This document shows positions 1 through 6,867 of a stretch of 9,290 nucleotides of DNA, one piece after another. The DNA lies in contig JAGWJU010000032.1 of the NCBI GenBank assembly GCA_028865585.1, forward strand, positions 1-9,290, written 5' to 3'. The notes beneath the pieces were generated by a model. That model saw only the letters and a list, made by a program, of their open reading frames with translations, made no database searches and was not told the DNA's origin. The position numbers were made by a program, and so were the translations under genes. The stretch comes from Elusimicrobiota bacterium. Lineage in GTDB: Bacteria; Elusimicrobiota; Elusimicrobia; UBA1565; UBA9628. Position 1 is the first letter of the stretch. Each line of letters begins with the position of its first letter.

Positions 1-1
1 A

Positions 2-610
2 TCGGCGGCCGACCCGACCGAAGCCCCGGACTTCATTACGACGCGCTTAAGCACTATGAGCGTCCTCATCCCGGGCTACGCCCAAGTCGAGCCTCAACTG
101 GCCTGGGGCCAAAGGCCGCCCGCCGGCTGCCCTGCCTCGGGTCTGTGGCTTAAGGCCGCTTACTACGGCGCAGACGCGCAGACCATCCATGTCGGGATGC
201 AGGGCAGATTCAAGCCGGCGGGCACCGATGGGCCGCGCGGTGTGCCCGTCAAGGTCTGCGCCGTCTTTTCCTTATTAAGATCGGACGGCGGGGAATCGGT
301 GGCCCTGGCCGCGAGCACTCCCCGGCCGGGCTGGATGAACGGCATGTTCGGCACGGTCGATCTTAAGGGTCCGGTCGAGTCCCTCATCGCCATCCCCACG
401 CGGGCCCTCATCGTCGATCAGGGCGCGTGGTGGGTGCTGGTGCGCGACTCCCAGGGCCAGGATGTCCCGCGCCAAGTCGTCCCCGGGCCCTCGCGCGGCT
501 GGCGGACCTTCATCAAGCGCGGGCTCAAGGCGGGGGAAAAGGTCGTCGTCGTCAACGCCTACCTGAAGTTCCACCGCAACGTCTCCAAGAATTATCAGCC
601 GCCTGATTGA
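2..610 (+). CDS. RND efflux periplasmic adaptor (membrane fusion protein), 5' end outside window
   Basis: This is the C-terminal 202 residues of a periplasmic adaptor, which links an inner-membrane RND pump to an outer-membrane channel. The frame is open from the left edge, so the true start lies upstream; the ATG at 56 is internal. What remains covers the late beta-barrel and membrane-proximal domains. The segment around 340-430 gives a G-x-F-G-T-V-D-L strand followed by VESLIAIPTRALI, the usual late-adaptor pattern before a V-x-V strand. Near the end, a G-L-K-A-G-E-K-V-V-V motif is typical of the family's final barrel. The C-terminus NAYLKFHRN...YQPPD resembles a subgroup of adaptors sitting next to RND pumps; that is from memory of the family. 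The stop codon overlaps the pump start by one base (TGATG), which indicates an operon. The substrate cannot be read from this part. Confidence 0.92.
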   Translation, partial: SAADPTEAPDFITTRLSTMSVLIPGYAQVEPQLAWGQRPPAGCPASGLWLKAAYYGADAQTIHVGMQGRFKPAGTDGPRGVPVKVCAVFSLLRSDGGESVALAASTPRPGWMNGMFGTVDLKGPVESLIAIPTRALIVDQGAWWVLVRDSQGQDVPRQVVPGPSRGWRTFIKRGLKAGEKVVVVNAYLKFHRNVSKNYQPPD

Positions 611-3600
611 TGCCCGAGCCAAAACCGACGGGCCCGCGCGCGATTCTCCTGCGACCCGTCTTTTGGCTCCTAGTCTACGGCGCCCTGCTCTGCTACGGCC
701 TTTACGCCTGGCATAAAATCCCGGTCGAGGTCCTGCCCCGCTTCAATTTCCCCCAGATCAGCGTCATTGCCCACGAGCCTGGCGCGGCCGCGGGCGAACT
801 GGAAACGCAGATCGTCCGGCCCCTAGAGGGTCGCATTTTGGCCCTGCCGGACATTCTCGGCGTGCGCTCGACCATGGGTGACGGCACGGTCGAGACCGAC
901 GTCCGCTTCCAGCAGGGTAGCGATCCGCAGATGGATCTCCAGGCCGTCAACGGCGCCATAGATCTCGCTCGGGCCGACTTGCCCGCCACCGTCCATCCCT
1001 TGGCCCAAATCATGGGCAACGCCATCAACGAAGTGGCCGACTACGCCGTCTACGTCCCGCCTTCCATCGCCCCAGCGCGAGTCCAGCGTGACATCCTAGC
1101 CGACGTCGTCCCCGCCCTGCGCGCCTTGCCAGGCGTGCAGCTCGTCAACCTCTACGGCACGGGACAGGAAGGGATTTGGGTTCAGCCCGACTTGTCCGCC
1201 CTGCGCCGCTACAACGTCAGCGTGACGGCCCTGGTGCGTGCCTTGAAAGGCCAGGTGCTTCTGACCCCGGGCGGCTACTTGACGCAGGGGCATCAAGACA
1301 TCTTCATCGAGGCGCGCAATCTTCCCATCCATGCCAGCCAAATCAGGCGCATCGCCGTGCCCGGCCCCGGCGGGCCTATTCCTTTGGGAGCCCTGGCGCG
1401 CGTCGTGCGCTCGGCGTTACCCAGCCTAAACGCAGTGCTCTTGGATGGGCGGCCCGCCCTGGCCTTGAACGTCTTCAAGCAGCCCGGCGCCTCGACCGTG
1501 CCCGTTTCGCGCACCGTGCAGGCGACTTTGACCTCCACCTTGAACGAGCTTCCTACGGGGGTGCACTGGATACGCACCTACAACCAAGGGCATTTGGTCG
1601 GCATCGTCGGAAAGGACCTCGGGGTAAATCTCGCCGCCGGAGGCTTGCTCGCCATCCTCGTGCTGCTTTGGGCCCTAGGCGGCAGCCGCGACACCTGGAT
1701 CCTGGCGCTGAGCATTCCGATGTCCCTCTTGATGGGCGTGGCCGCGCTTTACGCCGCGGGCCAGAGCCTCGACTTGATGACGCTGGGCGCCTTGACGGTG
1801 GCTGTGGGACTTCTGGCGGACGATGCCATCATCGTTTTGGAGAGCATCTACCATCGCTGGGAAGCGGGGGACGGGCATTGGGAGGGCATCAGGCAAGGCT
1901 TGAAGGACATCGCCGGGCCCGACGCGACCGGAACCTTGACGACCGTCTCGGTGTTCATCCCGCTGCTCTTCGTCGGCGGCCTGGCCGGCCTCTTCTTCAT
2001 CCCTTTTGCCTTGGCCATGACTTTCGCGCTCTTGGCCTCGCTTTTGGTGTCGCTGAGCCTGATTCCGCTCTGCCTGGGCTTCTTGAAAGCGCCCCGGCAG
2101 AGCAAATCCGCGCGGAGCGCGCGGGTCTTCGATTGGCTGCGCGGATGGAACGAAAAGACGTTCGCGGCCGTCCTGCGCCGGCCCAAGGCCGCCGTCGCCG
2201 CGTGCGTGGCGCTGTTCTTGGCGAGCTTGGCGGCGCTGGCGCTGGTCCCGGTGAACTTCCTGCCGCTTCCCAACGAGGGCGTGCTCCTGGAGAGCTTCAC
2301 CCTGCCGCCGGGAAGCTCCCTGGCCGACACCGAAGCCGCCGTGGCCGAGATGACGGCGCGCATGCGCCGAGACCCCGCGGTGCTCCACGTGCTCGCGCGC
2401 ATCGGCTCCGCCTCGGGAACGGCCTACACGGAGCCGGCCTACGCTGGGGAAATCGAGATCGCCTTGAAGCCCGGCGGCAACGTCAACAGTTTGGACCGCA
2501 TCGGCGCCAGAGTCCTCAAGGAAAGCCGCATGACGGGCGTGCAGGCCGCGCTCGACACTCCCACCATAGAGCGCGTGGGCGAGAGCCTTTCCGGTCTCTC
2601 CCAGCCCTTCGTCCTGGACATCTTCGGTTCCGACATCGCCGAACTGCGCCGCCTCTCGAATGAATTCACCGCTCGCCTGCGCAGAATCCCCTCGCTGTCG
2701 GGCATTTTCAACAACGCCGCCTATCCCGTGAGCCAAATCCGCATCGAACCCGACGCCGGGGCGATGGCCGCCTACGGTCTCACGCCGGCGGGTCTGCAGC
2801 GGCAGTTGGAGCCCCTCATCAACGGCCAGATCGCCGCCCGCGTGCCGGAGGGGAACGTTCCCCTGGATCTCTACGTCCGCCTGGCCGACGCCCCGGAAAA
2901 ATCCATCCCGGACTTAGCGCGCCTGCCCATCCGCACCGCCTCAGGCTGGACGCCGCTGGGCCAACTGGCGCGCATACGCCTCGTCAGCACCCCGAACCAA
3001 CTTCTTCACATCGCCGGCGCGCGGGCACTGGAAATCCTGGCCACGCCGACCGGCCCCCTGGGCGGCGCCATCGCTTCCGCGCGGCACGCCCTGGCGGGCG
3101 TCCAAATTCCTCCAGGCTACCGCTACTCCTTCGGAGGCCTCTACAAGGAACTCGAGCGTGCCGCGCTGGGCCTGGGCATCGCGGCCTTGGCGGCTTTCGT
3201 CTTGATGATCGGGATCATGGTCCTTCAGTTCGACGGCCTCCTGGCGCCCGGTCTCCTACTGCTGCTGACTCCCCTGGCCTTCACCGGCGGCGCCGTCGCG
3301 CTGGCCGCAAGCCGTGTGGGCTTGAACGCCGCGGGCCTAATCGCCTTCTTGACGCTCATCGGCATCGGCTTGAACCACGGCATCGTTCTGCTCTATCGCG
3401 CAAGTAAAAACGAGGCCGCGGGCATGGCGCCCGAAGCGGCCGTGCGGGAGGCCCTTCACGTGCGCTTTCGGCCCATCGTGCTCACGACCTTGACCGCCGT
3501 CCTCGGCATGTTGCCCACGGCCCTGGGCTTCGGGCAAGGCGCCGCCCCCGAGCAGGGCTTGGCCGTCGTCACCCTAGGAGGCATCGTCTGGAGCGCGCTC

Positions 3601-3675
3601 TTAAGCACGAATCTGATCCCCGCTCTTTATTTGCGCCTGCGGCTTAGGCGGCTCTCGCGGGAGAAATCGGCATGA
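610..3675 (+). CDS. RND-family efflux pump, inner-membrane permease subunit
   Basis: This 1021-residue protein has the usual length for AcrB/CusA-type pumps, which use the proton gradient to drive export through a trimer. I start at the ATG at 610, which overlaps the upstream stop; a TTG three bases earlier is less likely. The layout is classical: TM1 at about residues 14-34, a large periplasmic loop, TM2-6 at about 336-490, TM7 near 525, a second loop, and TM8-12 at about 850-1008. TM4 carries the proton-relay pair D404-D405 in GLLADDAIIVLESIY. TM10 reads GLNHGIVLLY, so the Lys found there in AcrB is replaced (N922/H923). The first loop opens with the family motif IPVEVLPRFNFPQISV. The DD pair favours the general HAE-type pumps over the metal-specific CusA/CzcA group, but the downstream channel has a metal-pump-like motif. 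Substrate therefore stays open. Confidence 0.96.
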   Translation: MPEPKPTGPRAILLRPVFWLLVYGALLCYGLYAWHKIPVEVLPRFNFPQISVIAHEPGAAAGELETQIVRPLEGRILALPDILGVRSTMGDGTVETDVRFQQGSDPQMDLQAVNGAIDLARADLPATVHPLAQIMGNAINEVADYAVYVPPSIAPARVQRDILADVVPALRALPGVQLVNLYGTGQEGIWVQPDLSALRRYNVSVTALVRALKGQVLLTPGGYLTQGHQDIFIEARNLPIHASQIRRIAVPGPGGPIPLGALARVVRSALPSLNAVLLDGRPALALNVFKQPGASTVPVSRTVQATLTSTLNELPTGVHWIRTYNQGHLVGIVGKDLGVNLAAGGLLAILVLLWALGGSRDTWILALSIPMSLLMGVAALYAAGQSLDLMTLGALTVAVGLLADDAIIVLESIYHRWEAGDGHWEGIRQGLKDIAGPDATGTLTTVSVFIPLLFVGGLAGLFFIPFALAMTFALLASLLVSLSLIPLCLGFLKAPRQSKSARSARVFDWLRGWNEKTFAAVLRRPKAAVAACVALFLASLAALALVPVNFLPLPNEGVLLESFTLPPGSSLADTEAAVAEMTARMRRDPAVLHVLARIGSASGTAYTEPAYAGEIEIALKPGGNVNSLDRIGARVLKESRMTGVQAALDTPTIERVGESLSGLSQPFVLDIFGSDIAELRRLSNEFTARLRRIPSLSGIFNNAAYPVSQIRIEPDAGAMAAYGLTPAGLQRQLEPLINGQIAARVPEGNVPLDLYVRLADAPEKSIPDLARLPIRTASGWTPLGQLARIRLVSTPNQLLHIAGARALEILATPTGPLGGAIASARHALAGVQIPPGYRYSFGGLYKELERAALGLGIAALAAFVLMIGIMVLQFDGLLAPGLLLLLTPLAFTGGAVALAASRVGLNAAGLIAFLTLIGIGLNHGIVLLYRASKNEAAGMAPEAAVREALHVRFRPIVLTTLTAVLGMLPTALGFGQGAAPEQGLAVVTLGGIVWSALLSTNLIPALYLRLRLRRLSREKSA

Positions 3676-5018
3676 ACCGAAGGCATTGGTCCGCGTTCTG
3701 GGCGCCGGCCTTGGGCGCGCTGATCTTCTCGGGCTGCGCCGGTTACGCGCCGCTGGCCTTGCCCTCGGCTCCCGACGCAGGCGCGGCGCTCTCGCCCGTC
3801 TCGCCTGCCGAGCAGTCAAAGGCATCCGGGCTTTCCATTTCCAACTCTACGCGAAGCCTCGATGAAAACGACGTCATGGCGTTGGCCGTACTGAACGACC
3901 CGGACTTGAAAGCCGCACGTCTAAAAGCCGGCGTGGCCAGCGCCCAGCTCTTCTCGGCCGGCCTTTTGCCCGATCCGCGTCTGGCCGCAGGATGGTCCCG
4001 CGGTCCCAGGTTTACGGGCTACAGCGTGGGCTTGAGCGAGGATCTTGAAGCCTTCGTCCTGCGAGGCGCGGCCAAAGCCTCGGCACGAGAGAACTTAAAG
4101 CGCGTCGACTTGAGCGTTCTCTGGCAGGAGCAGCAGGCGGCGGCTTCGGCCGAACTACTCTTCATCCGGGCGCGCCAAGACGAAGACCTCGAGGAAATCA
4201 TCAGCCGGAACCGGAAGTTCCTTGCGGATCAATACGCCGTGGATCAGGCTGGATTCCAGCAGAACGCATCCGCCATACAGAAGGTCTCGGCCGACTTGGC
4301 CGTGCTGGCCGACGCCGACGCGAGCCTGCGCCGAACCCAGCTGGACGCCGACGCGGCTCGCCATCGGCTCGATTACATGCTAGGGCTTTCCCCGCAAGCG
4401 CGTCCCGTCCTGGCCGAGCTTGCGCGACCACAGGGTTCGGCGCGGCCGTTGCTCGCCAGAGAACAGTTTGAAGCCGCCCTCGCCGCCTTGCCACAGCGCC
4501 GCGTCGACCTTCTGGCCCTCAAAGCGGGCTACGAGAGCGAGCAGCAAAGCCTGCGCCGCGCCGTTCTGGCCCAGTTTCCCGCACCCATCCTCGGCGCCCA
4601 ATGGGGACGATCCAACGAGGAACCCATCAATACCGCTGGCCTGTCTCTTAATTTTCCATTGCCAATCTTGAACGGTAACCGCGGGAGCGTCGCCGTCCTA
4701 CGCGCCGGACGCAGGGCGCTGCGCGCGGCCTACCAGGCGCGCCTCGACCAGGCGCAAAACGAAGCCGACCAAGTCTATAGCGCGGCGCTCATTATGTCAA
4801 AGCAGTTCAAAAAGCTCCAAGAGCAGACCTCGGCCATGAAGGCCTTGGCGGCCAACGCCGAGGATCATTTCCGCAACGGCACGATGAGCGCCGGAGCTTT
4901 TGTGGGACTTGAAACCGCTCTTTTGCGCGATGAAGAAGAGTCCATCCGTTTGCATGCCGCGCTTGAATCGGCCCACCTGAATCTTGATTTGCTGCTTGGA
5001 TTATTTCCTCAGACCTGA
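3672..5018 (+). CDS. TolC-family outer-membrane efflux lipoprotein
   Basis: This 448-residue protein is the outer-membrane channel of the efflux system. Its ATG overlaps the pump's stop by four bases (ATGA). The N-terminus is a lipoprotein signal: basic MNRRH, a hydrophobic stretch, then lipobox FSGC with Cys22 as the acylation site. The rest shows the two-fold repeat of the outer membrane efflux (OEP) domain, with long Ala/Gln/Leu-rich helices at about residues 60-210 and 340-445. Between them a beta-strand segment LSLNFPLPILNGNRG matches the pattern of CzcC/CusC-type channels (LPLFxRNQG). The RNGTMSAGAFVGLETALL segment near residue 400 matches the conserved second-repeat helix turn (YxxGxxSxxxxLxA). 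Gene order adaptor-pump-channel supports a complete tripartite exporter. No terminator is evident in the 18 bases before the downstream repeat. Confidence 0.95.
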   Translation: MNRRHWSAFWAPALGALIFSGCAGYAPLALPSAPDAGAALSPVSPAEQSKASGLSISNSTRSLDENDVMALAVLNDPDLKAARLKAGVASAQLFSAGLLPDPRLAAGWSRGPRFTGYSVGLSEDLEAFVLRGAAKASARENLKRVDLSVLWQEQQAAASAELLFIRARQDEDLEEIISRNRKFLADQYAVDQAGFQQNASAIQKVSADLAVLADADASLRRTQLDADAARHRLDYMLGLSPQARPVLAELARPQGSARPLLAREQFEAALAALPQRRVDLLALKAGYESEQQSLRRAVLAQFPAPILGAQWGRSNEEPINTAGLSLNFPLPILNGNRGSVAVLRAGRRALRAAYQARLDQAQNEADQVYSAALIMSKQFKKLQEQTSAMKALAANAEDHFRNGTMSAGAFVGLETALLRDEEESIRLHAALESAHLNLDLLLGLFPQT

Positions 5019-5035
5019 AGCTCTGGCCTCGCTCG

Positions 5036-5104
5036 TCGCAACCTGTTACAATCCCATCTAAAGGCCCCCGTATCTCAATGGAGAGAACGCCTGCAACTGC
5101 TACG
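5036..5104 (+). repeat. Direct repeat copy 1: extended -10 box plus truncated tRNA-like 5' half
   Basis: These 69 bases match 7979-8047 at 67 positions; the differences are at 5073 (T for G) and 5094 (C for T). The unit contains TGTTACAAT (5044-5052), a good extended -10 promoter box, and then from about 5063 a tRNA-like start: GCCCCCG acceptor strand, TA, and a D-arm-like TCTCAATGGAGAGA. After 5104 it reads GGCCGCGG, which could be the variable region and the first T-stem bases, then stops resembling a tRNA and becomes A-rich (5114-5130). No T-loop (GTTCGAAT-like) or 3' acceptor strand follows, so this is not a functional tRNA gene. It starts 18 bases after the efflux channel gene. Confidence 0.85.
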
Positions 5105-5122
5105 CGGCCGCGGAAAAGAAAG

Positions 5123-5140
5123 AGAAAATAATAGTTTTCT
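5123..5140. other. A-rich/T-rich hairpin after repeat copy 1 (weak terminator-like)
   Basis: AGAAAA (5123-5128) and TTTTCT (5135-5140) form a six-pair stem with loop TAATAG. A similar A-rich/T-rich pair follows repeat copy 2. The stem has almost no GC, so it would be a poor intrinsic terminator on its own. It may belong to the A-rich tail of the repeat. Confidence 0.3.
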
Positions 5141-5223
5141 TCTGATCCGGCCACAAAACTGTCCAATTTCCAAGTGGGGGCACAACGGTATCGAAGAGCG
5201 GCAAGCAAAGAAGAAGCGCTCTT

Positions 5224-5406
5224 CTAGCGACGGCGCCTCCGCAAGAAACCGGCGATGAACGCTAGAGCGCCGAGATGCGCCATGAGGATGATTAGGCCCA
5301 GGCATCCAATGACGAGAATCGGTACGCTCAAACGTCGGCACGGAAAGCAGAAATGTGCTGAGTGCACGATCAGCACGGCTCCGGCAGCCCGCGCCAGCTT
5401 TTTCAT
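5224..5406 (-). CDS. Small hydrophobic membrane protein (60 aa), coupled to methyltransferase
   Basis: I do not recognise this protein. Its ATG (5406-5404) overlaps the methyltransferase stop by four bases (ATGA), the same coupling seen between established genes in this window, and this is the main reason to accept it. The chain begins MKKLARAAG and has a short hydrophobic stretch. It then has a C-F-P-C pair (Cys20, Cys23) followed by two Arg, and a long hydrophobic segment at about residues 28-54 (VPILVIGCLGLIILMAHLG...) that is a confident membrane helix. It ends in five consecutive Arg. The basic C-terminus would stay in the cytoplasm by the positive-inside rule. The N-terminal part could be a second helix or a signal-like segment. 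The CxxC pair could bind metal or form a disulfide; that is inference. The 5224-5226 stop is followed by about 120 bases without a gene before repeat copy 1. Confidence 0.6.
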   Translation of the reverse strand: MKKLARAAGAVLIVHSAHFCFPCRRLSVPILVIGCLGLIILMAHLGALAFIAGFLRRRRR

Positions 5407-6041
5407 TCCGCGCCCGCCAAGATGAAATACATATCCTTGATTCCCATCGGGCCCTTGTCGAGAATAGTCAGACCGGCCTCTTCGAAAAGCGCCTGGAGTT
5501 CGTCGTTTTTCAAATGGCCGTGCCGCCGATGGAAGCGCTCGAGGATGCTCTTGCGCCGGGACGCAGGCGGGGCGAAATCGACCGCAAGCACGCGGCCGCC
5601 GGGCCTAAGAACCCTTCGGATTTCGGCGGCGCAAGACCGGCGCCCTTTCGGAGCCAAATGGTGAAGCATCATCGTGCTAAAAACGACGTCGAACTGGCCG
5701 TCCGGAAACGGAAGAAGCTCCACCGGGCTGTTTTTAAAGCCGATCTCAACCCCGGCCTTTCTCGCCTTGCTCTCCGCGCGGGCAATCATCTCCCGGGACG
5801 CGTCCACGCCGCAAACGCGGCCCCCTGGCCCCAAGGACTTCTTAGCCGCGATGGCCAGAGTTCCCGTTCCGCAACCCGCATCCAGCACCGAATCGCCAGG
5901 CTTGAGGCGGGCCAGCTGAAGGATTCGCCGACGGAACTCCCGCTCCCGCCCGAACATAGAGAGCCAAACGAGGAGGTCGTAGACGAAGGCGCCGTGAAGG
6001 ACGGCGCCGGCGGTCGTGCGGCTTTGCTTGTCTGCTTCCAT
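5403..6041 (-). CDS. Class I SAM-dependent methyltransferase (UbiE-like fold)
   Basis: This 212-residue enzyme transfers a methyl group from S-adenosylmethionine; the acceptor is unknown. Motif I is clear at residues 52-62 (VLDAGCGTGTL). The acidic residue ending strand 2 is Asp80 (GVDAS), which binds the ribose of the cofactor. FDVVFSTMMLHHL (117-129) is motif IV, and RRVLRPGGRVLAVDF is the post-motif helix and strand typical of the Methyltransf_11/25 group. The N-terminal LHGAFVYDLLVWL segment is common in UbiE-like enzymes acting on small or lipid-like molecules. A strong ribosome-binding site GAGGAG precedes the ATG by seven bases. The gene is divergent from the TetR-type gene with 116 bases between, and its stop overlaps the small membrane protein. 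It lacks an obvious Cys set of an arsenite methyltransferase, so I do not name a substrate. Confidence 0.93.
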   Translation of the reverse strand: MEADKQSRTTAGAVLHGAFVYDLLVWLSMFGREREFRRRILQLARLKPGDSVLDAGCGTGTLAIAAKKSLGPGGRVCGVDASREMIARAESKARKAGVEIGFKNSPVELLPFPDGQFDVVFSTMMLHHLAPKGRRSCAAEIRRVLRPGGRVLAVDFAPPASRRKSILERFHRRHGHLKNDELQALFEEAGLTILDKGPMGIKDMYFILAGAE

Positions 6042-6079
6042 GTCTTTCTCCTCGATAATCTGTTTTTGAACAACTATCC

Positions 6080-6110
6080 ATTATCTGACACTGATATGAT
6101 TCAGTATAAT
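6080..6110. promoter_or_regulatory. Divergent promoter region with inverted repeat, candidate TetR operator
   Basis: ACTGA (6090-6094) and TCAGT (6101-6105) form a perfect five-base inverted repeat with a six-base spacer. A wider near-palindrome pairs ATTATCTGA (6080-6088) with TCAGTATAAT (6101-6110), lacking one base in the left arm. TATAAT at 6105-6110 is a consensus -10 box reading toward the TetR-type gene and lies inside the right arm. No good -35 sits at 16-18 bases. Toward the methyltransferase, GATAAT (6085-6080) is a weaker -10 candidate within the left arm. Repressor binding here would block both directions, as is usual for divergently placed TetR genes. The operator role is inferred. 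Confidence 0.55.
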
Positions 6111-6125
6111 CTAAGGACGCGGCGC

Positions 6126-6158
6126 ATGGAAGAACATCCGGGCACAATAATTCAGTAA
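6126..6158 (+). other. Possible 10-codon leader reading frame before the TetR gene
   Basis: An ATG at 6126 with AAGGA (6113-6117) eight bases upstream opens a frame coding MEEHPGTIIQ. Its TAA overlaps the ATG at 6158 (TAATG). That ATG lacks its own ribosome-binding site, so coupling would explain its use. Against it, a transcript starting about seven bases after the TATAAT at 6105 would barely include AAGGA. Confidence 0.25.
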
Positions 6159-6796
6159 TGGACAAAAAGAAACATTTGTTCAAAAGCGCTCCAAAGACGA
6201 CACCGGCGACCGGGACATCCAAGGGCCGCCGCATGGATCGGAGAGTGCAGAAAACGCGGCTTTTTTTGCGCGAGGCGCTCTCGTCTCTCATCCGGGAGAA
6301 ATGCTACGAGACGATTGCCGTGAAGGAAATCCTCGATCGCGCCAACATCGGGCGCTCCACGTTTTATATGCACTATCGCAGCAAGGATGAACTTCTCGCC
6401 GGCTGCGTATCCGAGATGTTGGGCCAGATTTCGCCCCAATCGACTTCAGGCCGGCCGCAGGACAAACTGCTTGCCTTCAGCCTGCCCATCCTCGAGCATC
6501 ATGCTCATCATCGAGGCGCGGAGCCCCGACAAATGGGAATCCGAGGACAAGCCGTCCTTCACGAGCAACTCCGGAATATTATCTCTGAACGGGTGTCCGA
6601 GCAGATTGAAAAGAGCGTCTTTTTGAAAAAATGGCCTGCGGGCATTCCGTCCGAATTACTTCCCCAATATCTGGCATCTTCATTCATTCTGGTCCTGAAC
6701 TGGTGGTTGAGAAGCAACAGCCGCCGCGCTCCTAAAGAAGTTGACGCTATTTTCCGTTCACTGGTCACCCCGGCGCTGGCGAGTTTCCGAACGTAA
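6158..6796 (+). CDS. TetR/AcrR-family transcriptional regulator
   Basis: The 212-residue product is a one-component repressor. The helix-turn-helix is textbook TetR_N: RVQKTRLFLREALSSLI, then YETIAVKEILDRANIGRSTFYMHYRSKDELL (about residues 29-80). The C-terminal domain ends ASSFILVLNWWLRSN, a pattern of the TetR_C_8-type ligand domain. Two starts compete. ATG 6158 gives a 25-residue Lys/Thr-rich extension and has no ribosome-binding site. ATG 6233 has AAGGG seven bases upstream and begins MDRRVQKTR, as many relatives do, so it may be the true start. The segment H114-H115-A-H117-H118 (numbered from 6158) is rich in possible metal ligands. The gene is divergent from the methyltransferase and followed after 71 bases by the transporter. 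It probably represses its own promoter at 6080-6110. Confidence 0.94.
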   Translation: MDKKKHLFKSAPKTTPATGTSKGRRMDRRVQKTRLFLREALSSLIREKCYETIAVKEILDRANIGRSTFYMHYRSKDELLAGCVSEMLGQISPQSTSGRPQDKLLAFSLPILEHHAHHRGAEPRQMGIRGQAVLHEQLRNIISERVSEQIEKSVFLKKWPAGIPSELLPQYLASSFILVLNWWLRSNSRRAPKEVDAIFRSLVTPALASFRT

Positions 6797-6867
6797 CGCA
6801 TCGCTGCTCAACGTGCGAACGCCTGCAAGGCCGCCACAGGCAGGGGGAAAAGACGGAAAATTTGTCT

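Noticed and set aside
1176..2663. A 495-codon plus-strand open frame inside the RND pump gene
   Set aside because: It is out of frame with the pump, is very rich in Arg, Ala and Gly, and shows no domain; this is a typical GC-rich shadow frame.
1675..2736. A 353-codon minus-strand open frame opposite the RND pump gene
   Set aside because: Low-complexity Gln/Arg/Gly/His composition with no motif, opposite a gene with clear family motifs.
5103..5112. Perfect 10-base palindrome CGCGGCCGCG
   Set aside because: Common by chance in GC-rich DNA and absent from the other repeat copy.
5075..5341. An 88-codon minus-strand frame overlapping the 60-residue membrane protein and repeat copy 1
   Set aside because: No coupling, no ribosome-binding site and no recognisable composition; the overlapping 60-residue frame has the ATGA overlap.
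5355..6158. A 267-codon plus-strand open frame opposite the methyltransferase
   Set aside because: The minus-strand frame has all methyltransferase motifs and a ribosome-binding site; this one has neither. Only its last ten codons are discussed, as a possible leader.
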